DNA of 36,101 nt from Nemertoderma westbladi (Eukaryota; Xenacoelomorpha; Nemertodermatida; Nemertodermatidae). The stretch spans positions 1 through 36,101 of the forward strand of contig JAUCBJ010008902.1 in NCBI GenBank assembly GCA_032718475.1, written 5' to 3'. Of this stretch, positions 1 through 8,579 are shown in pieces. The notes beneath the pieces are model-generated. The model saw only the letters and a list, made by a program, of their open reading frames with translations, ran no database searches and was not told where the DNA came from. Every line of letters starts with the position of its first letter. The first letter of the stretch is position 1. The position numbers were made by a program, and so were the translations under genes.

Positions 1-1
1 G

Positions 2-3000
2 CTTACTATTAAATCAGAACCAGTTAACACAATAGATGTAGATGATTTAGCCTACAAAATACATCAATTGGAAAATCACCGCCTTGTTTTGTGTAAATTA
101 GCTGAAGATCTTGCACTTCATGGTATTGTAGATAATGCTAATGAAAAGTATGACCATGAAATTGACGAAATTTTATTTAAGAGTAATCGTTTACTTAACC
201 GCTTAGAGTCCACTACTGCAATTAATAGTAGTAGCAGTTCCATTTCTGCTACAGATTGTAAACAAGATGACGATAAGGGTCTTCCTAAAGTCGAAATTCC
301 CAAATTTTATGGAGAATTTTTACAGTGGCGCCCTTTTTGGGACCAATTCTCCACATCCATAGACCAACGAAATATACCTCCAGCCCGTAAGTTTGTGTAT
401 CTAAGGCAGTCATTAAAAGGTGACGCAAAAGATGCCTTAGAGGGGTTAGAAGCAACTGCTGATAACTATATTGTAGCTGTTAATCTTTTGAAGCGCCGGT
501 ATGGAAACCCAAATTTCCTGATTGGTCTTTATTCCTCTAAACTTGTCAACCAACCAAATGTTGTTTCTGGTGATGTTGTTATGTTCCGGAAAATGTTGAA
601 TTCCTTTCAGTCATCTCTCCGCCAAATTAAAAGCCTATCTAATGAACTTGGTCCTAATTCTGGGACTATTCCCTGTACCTCTACAACAATTACCAATGAC
701 TTAACATCATTACTTCTGGCACCCTTGTTGCTCCAGAAATTACCGCATGATGTAGTTATGGAATGGAATCGCCTCCATCCAGATGACCGTTTTAACCTTG
801 ATAAGTTATTAGAGTTTGCTAATTCAGAACTTGAAACTCGTGAATCTTTAGATTTCACTTCCAAGTCAGTAAGGGAACTAATAAAAAGTTCAAATTCCTC
901 TAAACCACAAAACCATTCTGACTTTAAACGTCAATCATATCCACCACGTCAATTATACCCCCCATCTACTGCTGCCCTTACTATTGGTGAGGATTCTAAA
1001 CGTAATACAAACAGAGAGGAGCCAAAGAGAAATGTGTGTCCTGCGTGCAAAGGGAAACCCCACAGTATTCGCCAGTGTCAGTCTTTTCTAAGTAAGTCTC
1101 CACAGCATCGGTTGAACCTTTTAAAATCATCCCGCCTTTGTACTAATTGTTTGGGACCTCACCTATCATCAGCCTGTCCATCTGATGAAACATGTCGTTA
1201 TTGTATGAAAAGGCATCACTCTTTATTGTGTTTTAGTAACAGTAGCAATAATAGCTCCAAGCACGCTTCCGATCCCAGCCTTTCTGTAGCTCCGCCAGCT
1301 GTTTACCCACCACCATCTCGAACCCATGATACATTGCCATGGCAACCACCATATTCTAAGGACATATCACCATCTGTTCATGCAATAGATTTGAAGTCCT
1401 CATCTGTTTTTGTTAAGATTGCAAGAGCATTTATCGCTCTGCCCAACTCAGATAGTGGCTGTTGGATTCATGTATACCTTGATGACGGATCCAAGCGTTC
1501 CTATATCACGGCTTCTCTGTCTGAAGCACTTTCTTTACCTTGTATTGACCAACAGCAATTTACTATCGGGTCCTTTGGAGGTAATTTAACTTTCCATGAT
1601 TCTAGCCTGGTTTCTTTCTCTTTGCGAAGCTTCTTTTCACCGAACCCTATAATCTTATCAGCCTGGACAACCCAATCTTTATGCCCTGTGATGAGGCAAG
1701 AAAGTTGTCCTGTATTACCACCTAATCTCCAGCATCTTAGTCCTTGGGCTGATAATTTTGATGGAGGTCAACGCCACATATCTTTAATAATTGGAGCAGA
1801 TCAACTCCATTTAGTAACCAAGGGGACATTGTCTCACCTAGGGTTACCACAACCTGTTGATACCTTCTTTGGGTTTGTTTTATGCGGACCTTATTCTTAT
1901 TCTGCCACTAGTTATTGTGACCCTAGCCCCAGTATGCTGATTACTGAACCTGATGAGGTTACCCGTCTCTGGGCTTTGGAATCTATTGGTATTACGGATA
2001 ACCCTATTGGTGCAGATGATACTGCCTTCCCACCTCCATCTAAATCTGTCACTGAACCCAACCGCTACCAAGTACGACTTCCATTTAAGGGATCACATCG
2101 CCCATCATCCAACTATTCTGTAGTTTCCCGTATGCAGTATAGTTCTTACCAGAAACTGAAGCCATTGGATTTAGAGTTAACAACTGAGAAATTCACCAAC
2201 TTAATATCTGATGGTATTATCGAGCCTGCCACAACCCATGATGATGTTGGCTATTTTTTACCTTATCATGGTATTTATAAACCATTTCCTAAATTCCGCA
2301 TCGTTTTTAATGGTTCCTCACGAGATAGAGGAGGTATGAGCCTTAACGATTGTCTCGACCCTGGTCATAACTTGTTAGCCTCAATGGTTGACATTCTGAT
2401 GCGGTTTCGCCTCCGGCCATATCCTATTATCGCAGATATTAAAGCTGCATTCCACCAAATAGAATTACACCCAAGTGATCGACAATGGGTTAAGTTGATA
2501 TGGAATGGAACTTCCTGGCAATTTATTAGGACACCCTTTGGTGTCAATTCTAGCCCATACCATTTACACTATGTTGTCATATTCCATATCTTGACATATG
2601 CTGACCCAGCTATTGTGCAACAGCTTCTTAAAGCTTTCTTTTGTGATGACCTTGTGTCAAGTGCAGATACAGAAAATGAAGCTTCATATTTTCTGTCTTA
2701 TGCTACTGAACTTCTTGCCCTTGCTTCCATGGAACTTAAACCAGAAACCTCGCCTTCGAAGGTCTTAGGGATGCCCTGGGATGTATCTTCTGATACCCTC
2801 TATGTTGATGTTGGTGTAATTTCTTCACCCCCAGCTTTCACCCGCCGACACCTCCTTAGATCGTCTGCCAAGATATTTGACCCATTAGGTCTTCTCTGTG
2901 CTTGGACTATTATTCCCCGTCTGTTGCTACAGAAGTCATGGTCTGAAGGTGGCCATTGGGATGATGTTGTCTCGCAGGGAATTCAAGAAACTTGGAAATC

Positions 3001-3283
3001 ATGGCTGTCAGATGTACACCAACCCATTATTCACTTTCCAAGGTGCATATATCTTAATAGCCAATGTGATCTTCACTTATTTTGTGATGCGTCTGAAGAT
3101 GCTTATGCTTGTTTAGCGTATGTCATTCACCCTGAACACCCACCATGTTTATTTTTTGGCAAGTCTCGAGTTGCACCCTTAAAACCAAGACATAGCATAC
3201 CTCGCCTTGAACTTTTAGCTGCATGTATTGGCGCCCGACTGGCTCACATATATCCATTGAAATTTTTTCACCCCATCGACTAG
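2..3283 (+). CDS. BEL/Pao gag-pol, first part (gag, protease, RT, start of RNase H)
   Basis: Open from base 2 with no ATG needed. The codon at 68 is TTG, so the protein enters from outside the window. Counting residues from position 68: DUF1759 gag-like domain about 72-225 (opens LPKVEIPKFYGEF); Cys/His clusters about 324-340 (CPACKGKPH) and 357-388 (CTNC...CRYC...HHSLLC); DUF1758 retropepsin-like domain with LDDGS near 470-474; reverse transcriptase about 740-890 with the metal-binding pair in FCDDL near 858; peptidase A17-type linker about 890-1000; RNase H from LFCDASEDA near 1004 to RLELLAA. The frame stops at 3281-3283, in the middle of RNase H. Oddities: the protease motif is D-D-G-S instead of the usual D-S/T-G-S, and the RT box reads FCDD instead of the common YVDD. 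The protein packages and copies the element in cytoplasmic particles. Confidence 0.92.
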   Translation, partial: LTIKSEPVNTIDVDDLAYKIHQLENHRLVLCKLAEDLALHGIVDNANEKYDHEIDEILFKSNRLLNRLESTTAINSSSSSISATDCKQDDDKGLPKVEIPKFYGEFLQWRPFWDQFSTSIDQRNIPPARKFVYLRQSLKGDAKDALEGLEATADNYIVAVNLLKRRYGNPNFLIGLYSSKLVNQPNVVSGDVVMFRKMLNSFQSSLRQIKSLSNELGPNSGTIPCTSTTITNDLTSLLLAPLLLQKLPHDVVMEWNRLHPDDRFNLDKLLEFANSELETRESLDFTSKSVRELIKSSNSSKPQNHSDFKRQSYPPRQLYPPSTAALTIGEDSKRNTNREEPKRNVCPACKGKPHSIRQCQSFLSKSPQHRLNLLKSSRLCTNCLGPHLSSACPSDETCRYCMKRHHSLLCFSNSSNNSSKHASDPSLSVAPPAVYPPPSRTHDTLPWQPPYSKDISPSVHAIDLKSSSVFVKIARAFIALPNSDSGCWIHVYLDDGSKRSYITASLSEALSLPCIDQQQFTIGSFGGNLTFHDSSLVSFSLRSFFSPNPIILSAWTTQSLCPVMRQESCPVLPPNLQHLSPWADNFDGGQRHISLIIGADQLHLVTKGTLSHLGLPQPVDTFFGFVLCGPYSYSATSYCDPSPSMLITEPDEVTRLWALESIGITDNPIGADDTAFPPPSKSVTEPNRYQVRLPFKGSHRPSSNYSVVSRMQYSSYQKLKPLDLELTTEKFTNLISDGIIEPATTHDDVGYFLPYHGIYKPFPKFRIVFNGSSRDRGGMSLNDCLDPGHNLLASMVDILMRFRLRPYPIIADIKAAFHQIELHPSDRQWVKLIWNGTSWQFIRTPFGVNSSPYHLHYVVIFHILTYADPAIVQQLLKAFFCDDLVSSADTENEASYFLSYATELLALASMELKPETSPSKVLGMPWDVSSDTLYVDVGVISSPPAFTRRHLLRSSAKIFDPLGLLCAWTIIPRLLLQKSWSEGGHWDDVVSQGIQETWKSWLSDVHQPIIHFPRCIYLNSQCDLHLFCDASEDAYACLAYVIHPEHPPCLFFGKSRVAPLKPRHSIPRLELLAACIGARLAHIYPLKFFHPID

Positions 3284-5253
3284 TCATTTGGACTGATTCC
3301 ATGGCAGTTTTATGGTGGATCCGGAAAGGTATAAATAAAAGAGATATATTCGTTTCCAATAGACTTAAAGAAATAGCAGAGATGAGTCGGCCCGAACATA
3401 TCCAGGACCAGTGGCGATATGTTCCTTCTGAAGATAACCCTGCTGATCTTCCTTCCAGGGGCCGGTCACTTGCCATACTACAGTCTTCTGATCTTTATAA
3501 GTTTGGGCCCGGTTTTCTACACGATGAATCAGCTTGGCCTAAGTTTCCATCACCACCACCTCAACTTTTGGCTATCAGTGAACCTGATATCTTTGCTGAC
3601 TATCCCATACCAATTACTAGATTTTCTAGTCTCGATACATTGGTTCGGGTAACTGCTTTCATGTACCGCTTTGTTCATAATTGCCGGTTCCCAGCAGATC
3701 GCATTGTTGGTTGTTTAACTGCACGTGAGAGAACAACCAGTCTGAATAACCTTATCATTAGTGAGCAGCACAGGTTTTTTCAAGATGAAATACAAACGTT
3801 ATCTAATAAACCAGATGCTATAATTGCCAAGTCATCCTCCCTCTGGAGATTTCACCCAAGGTTACATGATGGGATTTTGATGCTAGTCCCTCGTACCCGG
3901 AGTGATAAGTTATTACCATTGTTACCAACTAAGAGTCACCTTACCTATCTCATTGTTATGAATGTCCATAGTATATTATATCATCAAGGATATGATGCAA
4001 CTCTCAGCCAAATTCGCATCCGTTTTTGGATACCTCATGGGCGATCACTTGTACGAAAGATTATATTTTCTTGTCCACAGTGTCATCGCTACCGAACTGT
4101 GCCATATAACTCACAAGAGTCAGCTCTGCCTAGTTTTCGCACTACAGCTGTTACTCCATTTCAATATACTGGTGTTGACTACCTTGGACACCTCTATTTA
4201 AAGAATGGGGCCAAGGTTTGGATTCTTTTATTTACATGTGCCTGCATTAGAGCTCTCCACTTGGAGCTTGTTCCAGATTGTGGTACCAAATCCTCTCACT
4301 TAGCATTTCGACGATTTCTGGCACGACGTGTGCCACCATTAACTGCCATTCAGTTTCGTTCTGATAATGCAAAAACGTTTATCAAGCTTTCATCAATGAA
4401 GTTTCCCTCACATGTGGTGTCTTGGTATCATATTCCTGCCCGTAGCCCTGAATGGGGTGGTTATTGGGAAAGATTAGTCAAGACCGTGAAAAATTGTTTA
4501 CGGATGACATGTCACCAAGTCCATTTAACACAGAATCAACTTGAAACTGTTATAACGGAGATAGAGTCAGTGGTGAATTCCCGGCCATTGACCTCTGTAT
4601 CTTTGGATCCTGAAGATGATGATCCCCTAACACCAAGTAGTTTTTTGTATGGGATGCCACCACCGACCGACAATTACTTAGATCCATCTGCCATTACCGT
4701 TACCCATTTACGTAATTCCCTAATACAAAGAGACCAGGCCAATCGGATATTTTGGAAACATTGGTCGCAACGCTATATTGCTTCTCTGCAACCATGGCGT
4801 ACTACAGGATCTAGTGGCCCACTTCCTACCGTGGGGGCATTAGTATTGGTGAAACAAGATTCACCACGCAATCGCTGGCCTTTAGCACGAATCCATCGCC
4901 TGTATCAAAGTGCTGATGGTTCCTGTCGGTCTGTTGAAATTCGACTTAATAAACGCATAACAACCCGTGCAACCAATAAACTCTACCCTTTAGAGTGTGA
5001 CTCACCATACCCTAACCGTGGGGGCCTCAAGAATCCTGACATAACCCCCATTCACCCTACCATTACCACTCCTAAACAATCTAGGGTTCTGTGTCCACCA
5101 GATCCCAAGCTCTTGGATGTTGATGACCCTACCCCCCACAACCACCCACCCACCGATCCTATAACCCCTCCTAGAACTGCAATTAGCACCAGTCACACGC
5201 GCTCTGGTCGCAATGTCAAACAACCCAAATACTATGGATTTTGCAACACTTGA
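3250..5253 (+). CDS. BEL/Pao pol, second part (RNase H end, integrase, DUF5641)
   Basis: Continuation of gag-pol in the -1 frame. The frame is open from 3223, but its first dozen residues are out-of-frame and homology starts near 3255. Residues counted from 3223: rest of RNase H with WTDS (D about 24) and PSEDNPADLPSRG (D about 72); H2C2 zinc-binding domain with its histidines near 240-252 and CPQC near 284-287; integrase core with catalytic D in GVDYLG (about 318), D in RSDNAKTF (62 residues later) and E in GGYWERL (35 residues after that), so the DDE triad is intact; DUF5641 about 540-595, ending TNKLYPLE. A Pro/Thr-rich tail follows and the TGA is at 5251-5253, just before the polypurine tract. 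There is no envelope ORF. Its own ATG (3223) is unlikely to be a true start. Confidence 0.9.
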   Translation: MSIEIFSPHRLVIWTDSMAVLWWIRKGINKRDIFVSNRLKEIAEMSRPEHIQDQWRYVPSEDNPADLPSRGRSLAILQSSDLYKFGPGFLHDESAWPKFPSPPPQLLAISEPDIFADYPIPITRFSSLDTLVRVTAFMYRFVHNCRFPADRIVGCLTARERTTSLNNLIISEQHRFFQDEIQTLSNKPDAIIAKSSSLWRFHPRLHDGILMLVPRTRSDKLLPLLPTKSHLTYLIVMNVHSILYHQGYDATLSQIRIRFWIPHGRSLVRKIIFSCPQCHRYRTVPYNSQESALPSFRTTAVTPFQYTGVDYLGHLYLKNGAKVWILLFTCACIRALHLELVPDCGTKSSHLAFRRFLARRVPPLTAIQFRSDNAKTFIKLSSMKFPSHVVSWYHIPARSPEWGGYWERLVKTVKNCLRMTCHQVHLTQNQLETVITEIESVVNSRPLTSVSLDPEDDDPLTPSSFLYGMPPPTDNYLDPSAITVTHLRNSLIQRDQANRIFWKHWSQRYIASLQPWRTTGSSGPLPTVGALVLVKQDSPRNRWPLARIHRLYQSADGSCRSVEIRLNKRITTRATNKLYPLECDSPYPNRGGLKNPDITPIHPTITTPKQSRVLCPPDPKLLDVDDPTPHNHPPTDPITPPRTAISTSHTRSGRNVKQPKYYGFCNT

Positions 5254-5262
5254 AGTGTCGCA

Positions 5263-5272
5263 CGTGGGGGAG
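5263..5272 (+). other. polypurine tract of the BEL/Pao element
   Basis: GTGGGGGAG sits between the pol stop codon and the TGTTG that opens the putative LTR. That is the place and composition expected for the primer of plus-strand DNA synthesis. Confidence 0.65.
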
Positions 5273-5694
5273 TGTTGTGACTCATACTATGTATTATTAT
5301 ACTGTGCCTGCCATGGCCTCGGACTAACTCTTAGATATACCTATGTTATATTGTATGCCTACTCCTATATGCTTGGTTACCGGTACTGATCTAATATCAT
5401 TATGTACTATGTGGTACCTTGTCACTTGTCTGCCTGTGGCCTATCGCTGTATCGATTTATGTTACCGTTTACTGGTTTATACCTTGTCTTAACTTTATGC
5501 CGCCTTTTAATAATATTGGACCGTGATTGCCGCCTATAAACTATATTTTAGTCGCCACACCCTTAATTAACTACGAAATTCAAGTATAATTTCCACCCTG
5601 CAGTATTATTATTTGAAGATATTAAACTATTTGATACCAACTCTTGATAGACAAAACACCCTATATCAGCTTTCAGTTTCATTTGTCCCCAACA
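5273..5694 (+). repeat. putative 3' LTR of the BEL/Pao element
   Basis: The segment begins TGTTG directly after the polypurine tract and ends CAACA, an inverted pair with the expected TG...CA termini, giving about 422 bp. The 5' LTR is outside the window, so the ends cannot be confirmed by comparison. A caution is that the motif CAAAACACCCTATA occurs at about 5652-5665 (inside the putative LTR) and again at about 5705-5718 (outside). The true end could therefore differ from 5694, or the flank contains a short tandem duplication. Confidence 0.6.
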
Positions 5695-6449
5695 TTTTCG
5701 AGGCAAAACACCCTATAAAATCATTTCAGCCTTTTTTAAGCTCCCAAATTACAAAAGTTGTGTATTTCGCATTTTAAATTCTAAGTTAGTTTATTTGGGT
5801 GACTTGGTATCCAGGCAGCTGTATAACATACTTGTAGAAGAAAACGCGTTTCGTTAAATTACTCAAAACACGATTTTTGGAGATGTATTTTGCCTTAAGA
5901 CGGCAGTATTGCTAAGAAATGATTTCGTGTACCTGCAGTTGCAGTCTCCCCAGTTGTTATCATCCAAGCAGCTTCATATAAACAACAACAATAATAAAGT
6001 TTAAAAGGGGATCAGTTAAAGTGACAACGAACGACTATGGTCGAATTCGAAAATCAGGATTTTTTCTTGTTTTTCTCGGTTTATCAGTCATAATTCTCCC
6101 GCCCTCGCATTAGACCACAGAATTTCAGATTGTTTCTGTTACGCTTTTCATACAGTATGGTCAGCATCAAATCATGTTTCCATAGCGACGGACCGACTGA
6201 TTGTTAAAACTATATTCGAGGATTTCGTAACAATGACAAAATTTGCAATAATTGGTAAAATCCATTAGCCTATTGGAATTTCTGAAACTACAGTACCTAC
6301 TGTACCAGCTTACCGCGCACACCATAATAGGCCCAACAACGAGAACGAGGGCCAAACCCAAACCCATACAGCATTAATCGCAAAATCGCATAACAGTATT
6401 ACTATTTTACCCTACTTTATTTTTAAACTGTCTGAATTAAAACCTACAG
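5695..6449. other. non-coding stretch between retroelement and PTRH2-like gene
   Basis: AT-rich sequence with no convincing ORF on either strand. It includes the second copy of CAAAACACCCTATA at about 5705. It ends in a plausible splice acceptor (pyrimidine-leaning TTTATTTTTAAAC, then CCTACAG) right at the start of the PTRH2-like reading frame, so an upstream exon could lie here. I could not identify one. Confidence 0.5.
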
Positions 6450-6947
6450 TGCTACGGTTTCTATGGAGACGCGTAAGTCAGAATTGGTCTCCTCTATGGT
6501 CAGGATTTGCGGTAGGTTTCCTGTGCGTGTTCGGACTTTGTTGCCTTGTCGTCACACCCCGTAAACCGTATTGGATTCTCCGGGTAGCGCAAGGCCTAGC
6601 CCTACGACCGAAATCTAAACTAGTTCTCGTAGTTAGAACCGATTTGAACATGGGGAAAGGCGAAGTCGCCTCTCGATGCTCCCACGCAGCCTTGAATTGT
6701 ATAGTTGGCATTGGCAACCGGGTAATCGTAAACCCCAGGAAGATAAATGAATGTAGTCCTCGCGGTATAGGATATCACGGAAATGCGACGGTTACATATC
6801 CATGCTAAATCATTAAGTATCAATACTTATATTATTCGGGGTGCCGATAGGACGACGGGAGAACACGGTACCGAAACTGTCATCGGAATTGGTCCGGGTC
6901 CAGTAGAACTTGTCGATAAGGTAACCGGTCATCTTAAATTATATTAG
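6450..6947 (+). pseudogene. PTRH2: PTRH2-like peptidyl-tRNA hydrolase 2, split or degraded
   Basis: Peptidyl-tRNA hydrolase 2 recycles tRNA from stalled peptidyl-tRNA; the animal protein is anchored by an N-terminal membrane segment. Here the first block (6450-6721, frame of 6449) shows a hydrophobic segment (WSGFAVGFLCVFGLCCLVV) and then the family core LVLVVRTDLNMGKGEVASRC followed by SHAAL. The second block (6771-6944) gives DITEMRRLHIHAKSLSI and then GIGPGPVELVDKVTGHLKLY, the canonical C-terminus, with TAG at 6945-6947. The blocks lie in different frames. A 49-bp GT...AG interval (6722-6770) would join them in phase, but about 25 residues of the normal core between SHAA and DITE are missing. 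The first block has no in-frame ATG before MGKG at 6650, so an upstream exon or a decayed start is implied. AATAAA follows at 6970. I call it a pseudogene or retrocopy; a live gene with a tiny intron and a shortened core is the alternative. Family identity is very likely. Confidence 0.72.
6722..6770 (+). other. candidate 49-bp intron in the PTRH2-like gene
   Basis: Begins GTAATCG and ends GGTATAG. Removing it joins codon-complete ends (phase 0) of the two PTRH2-like blocks and restores one reading frame. It contains stop codons in the downstream frame. The length is at the low end for animal introns. It may equally be decayed exon, because roughly 25 expected residues are absent. Confidence 0.35.
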
Positions 6948-6969
6948 TTTCATTGCAGGATTATAACCC

Positions 6970-6975
6970 AATAAA
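6970..6975 (+). terminator. polyadenylation signal AATAAA of the PTRH2-like gene
   Basis: A canonical AATAAA hexamer 23 bases beyond the TAG that ends the conserved C-terminus. The spacing is short but workable. Its presence means the 3' end retains a normal processing signal. Confidence 0.5.
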
Positions 6976-7006
6976 GTATGTACCATTTTGCATTCTTAAT
7001 AGCACC

Positions 7007-7081
7007 CGCCTGGTTATCAGGCGTACCGAAGGAGGGTAGGGGATGACAAGTGTCACATGGCGCCGATAGCGAAGGGCGCCA
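7007..7081. repeat. two small inverted repeats downstream of the PTRH2-like gene
   Basis: CGCCTG-GTTAT-CAGGCG (7007-7023) is a perfect 6-bp stem with a 5-nt loop. TGGCGCC...GGCGCCA (7058-7081) is a perfect 7-bp stem with a 10-nt loop. Both lie within 135 bases after the stop codon, just past the poly(A) signal. Their GC content stands out from the AT-rich surroundings. No function can be assigned. Confidence 0.5.
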
Positions 7082-7870
7082 AATTAGAAAATTCTGTCTA
7101 TGAGTTCTATCGAATTATTAAACATAATAATAATAATATAATTGTCTGATCGTATTTGGGACATTTGGAGTTTGGAGAAGGTTCTTAGAGATAATGAGAA
7201 TAAAATACTATACATATGTCGCATATATCATATGGCATATATCGGATTATGAATTTTTGCAATATTTTTTTTCGAAATGGGGACCTTGGGGGGGGGGGGG
7301 GGGGGGGAGAATTTACAGTTTAAAATTGTATTGTCTATAATGATTATGTCGCACCTACTGTACAGACAAACAATTAATCGATAAATAGTTAGTGTGGGGT
7401 GAGACACGAGCCGGCGAGCCTTGGCATACGGTTCATATAGTACAATAATGGTGCAGTCCGTCTGTCTGTCTGTCTTGAAATCTCAGCTTTATTGGCAACG
7501 GAGCTGGTGAGCTGGAAAAGTATTTTACTGTAGGCGCATAATGTACTCAAAAGGATATCTCACCCTTTATTATTGTGGTCTGGTCTGGTCAGTACTTTTA
7601 ATTTTGCTTTTTCCTTCAAAATTAAATATTTCTACAGTAGGCCTACTCATACTTTTTAACACTAGAAATAAAATATTTCATTATACATGTTAAATATGAT
7701 TAATGATACATTTGTTAACATTTATTATCGGACCTGTTTGTCATATGATTGATTAATTAATCATTTACTGGAATTGAATTTCGATACTTTTCTATTTCTT
7801 TTTGATACTTTTACCTTTACTTCAAAATTTGAATAAAAAAATATTTTCCAGCTCCGAAAGGTTCCCAAAA
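7082..7870. other. non-coding interval between two convergent gene pieces
   Basis: AT-rich intergenic DNA. It holds a run of 20 G (7288-7307), a short GTCT tract (about 7457-7475) and a 12-bp palindrome AGTAGGCCTACT (7636-7647). I see no ORF or RNA gene. Confidence 0.6.
7288..7307 (+). repeat. poly(G) run, 20 bases
   Basis: Uninterrupted G20. The length is likely imprecise in any assembly, because homopolymers of this size are error-prone. It could form a G-quadruplex structure on the plus strand. Confidence 0.85.
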
Positions 7871-7876
7871 TTTATT
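7871..7876 (-). terminator. polyadenylation signal (AATAAA on minus strand) of the BBOX1-like gene
   Basis: TTTATT on the plus strand is AATAAA on the minus strand, about 33 bases past the stop codon of the dioxygenase exon. It supports this being the gene's final exon. Confidence 0.6.
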
Positions 7877-7908
7877 CGATACAAGTTTTTAATAATGTAA
7901 AGCGGGAG

Positions 7909-8562
7909 TTAATAGTTTATAATCGTTAGTGGACTTATATCGCCGTATCCCAACCGTTCATAAAGAACTCGAATCCTCGAACATAACTCATCCCAGTCCA
8001 TGTACCCCCCCTCCAGATGACGCTTATCTGTTGGATCCTTTATCGCACTTTTACCGTGGGTCACACGGTTGTTGTCGACTAACACTATTTCCCCGGGTGA
8101 CAGTTTATACTTAATGGCGAAATCGTCGCTGTTAATGAGTCCACTGAGCAATTGAATCGCACGGTAATATTCTTTGACCCCTCCAATATCCACATCCACA
8201 ATATTACCTCTGATGTGATCATTCCATCTGAATTGAATAACATCCCCGGTTGAATTAAACTCAATTACTTTTTGTCGACGTACAAACTTGAATTCATTGA
8301 TAACTTCTTCAAATCCGTAATCGTGGTAAGTGAAATAGACTTCCGAAAGTAACTTATAGGCATCGTTATCTGTTTCCTTGATGTGATTAATGACTGAGAA
8401 TCCATCGGCGAATATGTTGTCACCTCCCCCGTCGGCCTTTGCGTTTTGTATACAATGCAACATAAATATACCGGGGTTCATCTTCACTGAGATAATGTCG
8501 TTGTGTTGGGGGAGTAAGGCTGGTGTATAGGCTAGATTGGACGGTTGAGCTTTGGATTGAAC
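7909..8562 (-). CDS. BBOX1: gamma-butyrobetaine dioxygenase-like, terminal exon
   Basis: Encodes the C-terminal catalytic half of a TauD/BBOX-family Fe(II)/2-oxoglutarate dioxygenase. BBOX1 hydroxylates gamma-butyrobetaine to L-carnitine in the cytosol. In the 217 residues of this exon, the iron ligands are H20 and D22 (QHNDI) and H169 (RVTHGKS), and R181 in RHLEGGY probably binds the 2-oxoglutarate carboxylate. SNLAYT (8-13), LLHCI-type MLHCIQN and RHLEGGYMDWDELCSRIRVL match BBOX1 better than the paralogue TMLHE. The exon starts after a canonical acceptor on the minus strand (pyrimidine-rich TGTGTTTCTTTCAACAG, AG at 8563-8564), and the first codon V is in phase 0. The open frame runs on to 8580, but that part is intron. 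TAA is at 7909-7911. The N-terminal zinc-binding half must lie in exons upstream on the minus strand; I recognise none in the window. All three iron ligands are present, so the gene looks functional. Confidence 0.88.
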   Translation of the reverse strand, partial: VQSKAQPSNLAYTPALLPQHNDIISVKMNPGIFMLHCIQNAKADGGGDNIFADGFSVINHIKETDNDAYKLLSEVYFTYHDYGFEEVINEFKFVRRQKVIEFNSTGDVIQFRWNDHIRGNIVDVDIGGVKEYYRAIQLLSGLINSDDFAIKYKLSPGEIVLVDNNRVTHGKSAIKDPTDKRHLEGGYMDWDELCSRIRVLYERLGYGDISPLTIINY

Positions 8563-8579
8563 CTGTTGAAAGAAACACA
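8563..8579 (-). other. splice acceptor before the BBOX1-like terminal exon
   Basis: The minus strand reads TTGTGTTTCTTTCAACAG immediately before GTT (Val). This is a strong polypyrimidine tract plus CAG. The exon start it sets agrees with where homology to the dioxygenase begins. Confidence 0.8.

Larger units (their letters stand above)
1..5694 (+). mobile_element. BEL/Pao LTR retrotransposon, 5' end outside window
   Basis: Plus-strand retroelement whose domain order is gag-like DUF1759, CCHC-type knuckles, DUF1758 aspartic protease, reverse transcriptase, peptidase A17-type region, RNase H, H2C2 zinc-binding domain, DDE integrase and DUF5641. This order defines the BEL/Pao superfamily. The reading frame is already open at base 2, so the 5' LTR, primer-binding site and gag start lie upstream. 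One frameshift splits the polyprotein. A G-rich polypurine tract precedes a putative 3' LTR. Apart from the frameshift, about 5.2 kb of coding sequence is free of stops, so this copy is young or recently active. Superfamily assignment is firm; the 3' boundary is less so. Confidence 0.93.

Noticed and set aside
118-2547. Minus-strand ORFs inside the retroelement
   Set aside because: Shadows of the strongly supported gag-pol frame.
3223-3300. Programmed -1 frameshifting in the BEL/Pao element
   Set aside because: No proper X XXY YYZ slippery heptamer in the incoming frame, and a shift inside RNase H is not a known expression strategy; a one-base lesion or sequencing error is simpler.
6463-6540. 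ATG at 6463 as the PTRH2-like start
   Set aside because: It is in the wrong frame for the conserved core; its frame gives no recognisable protein.
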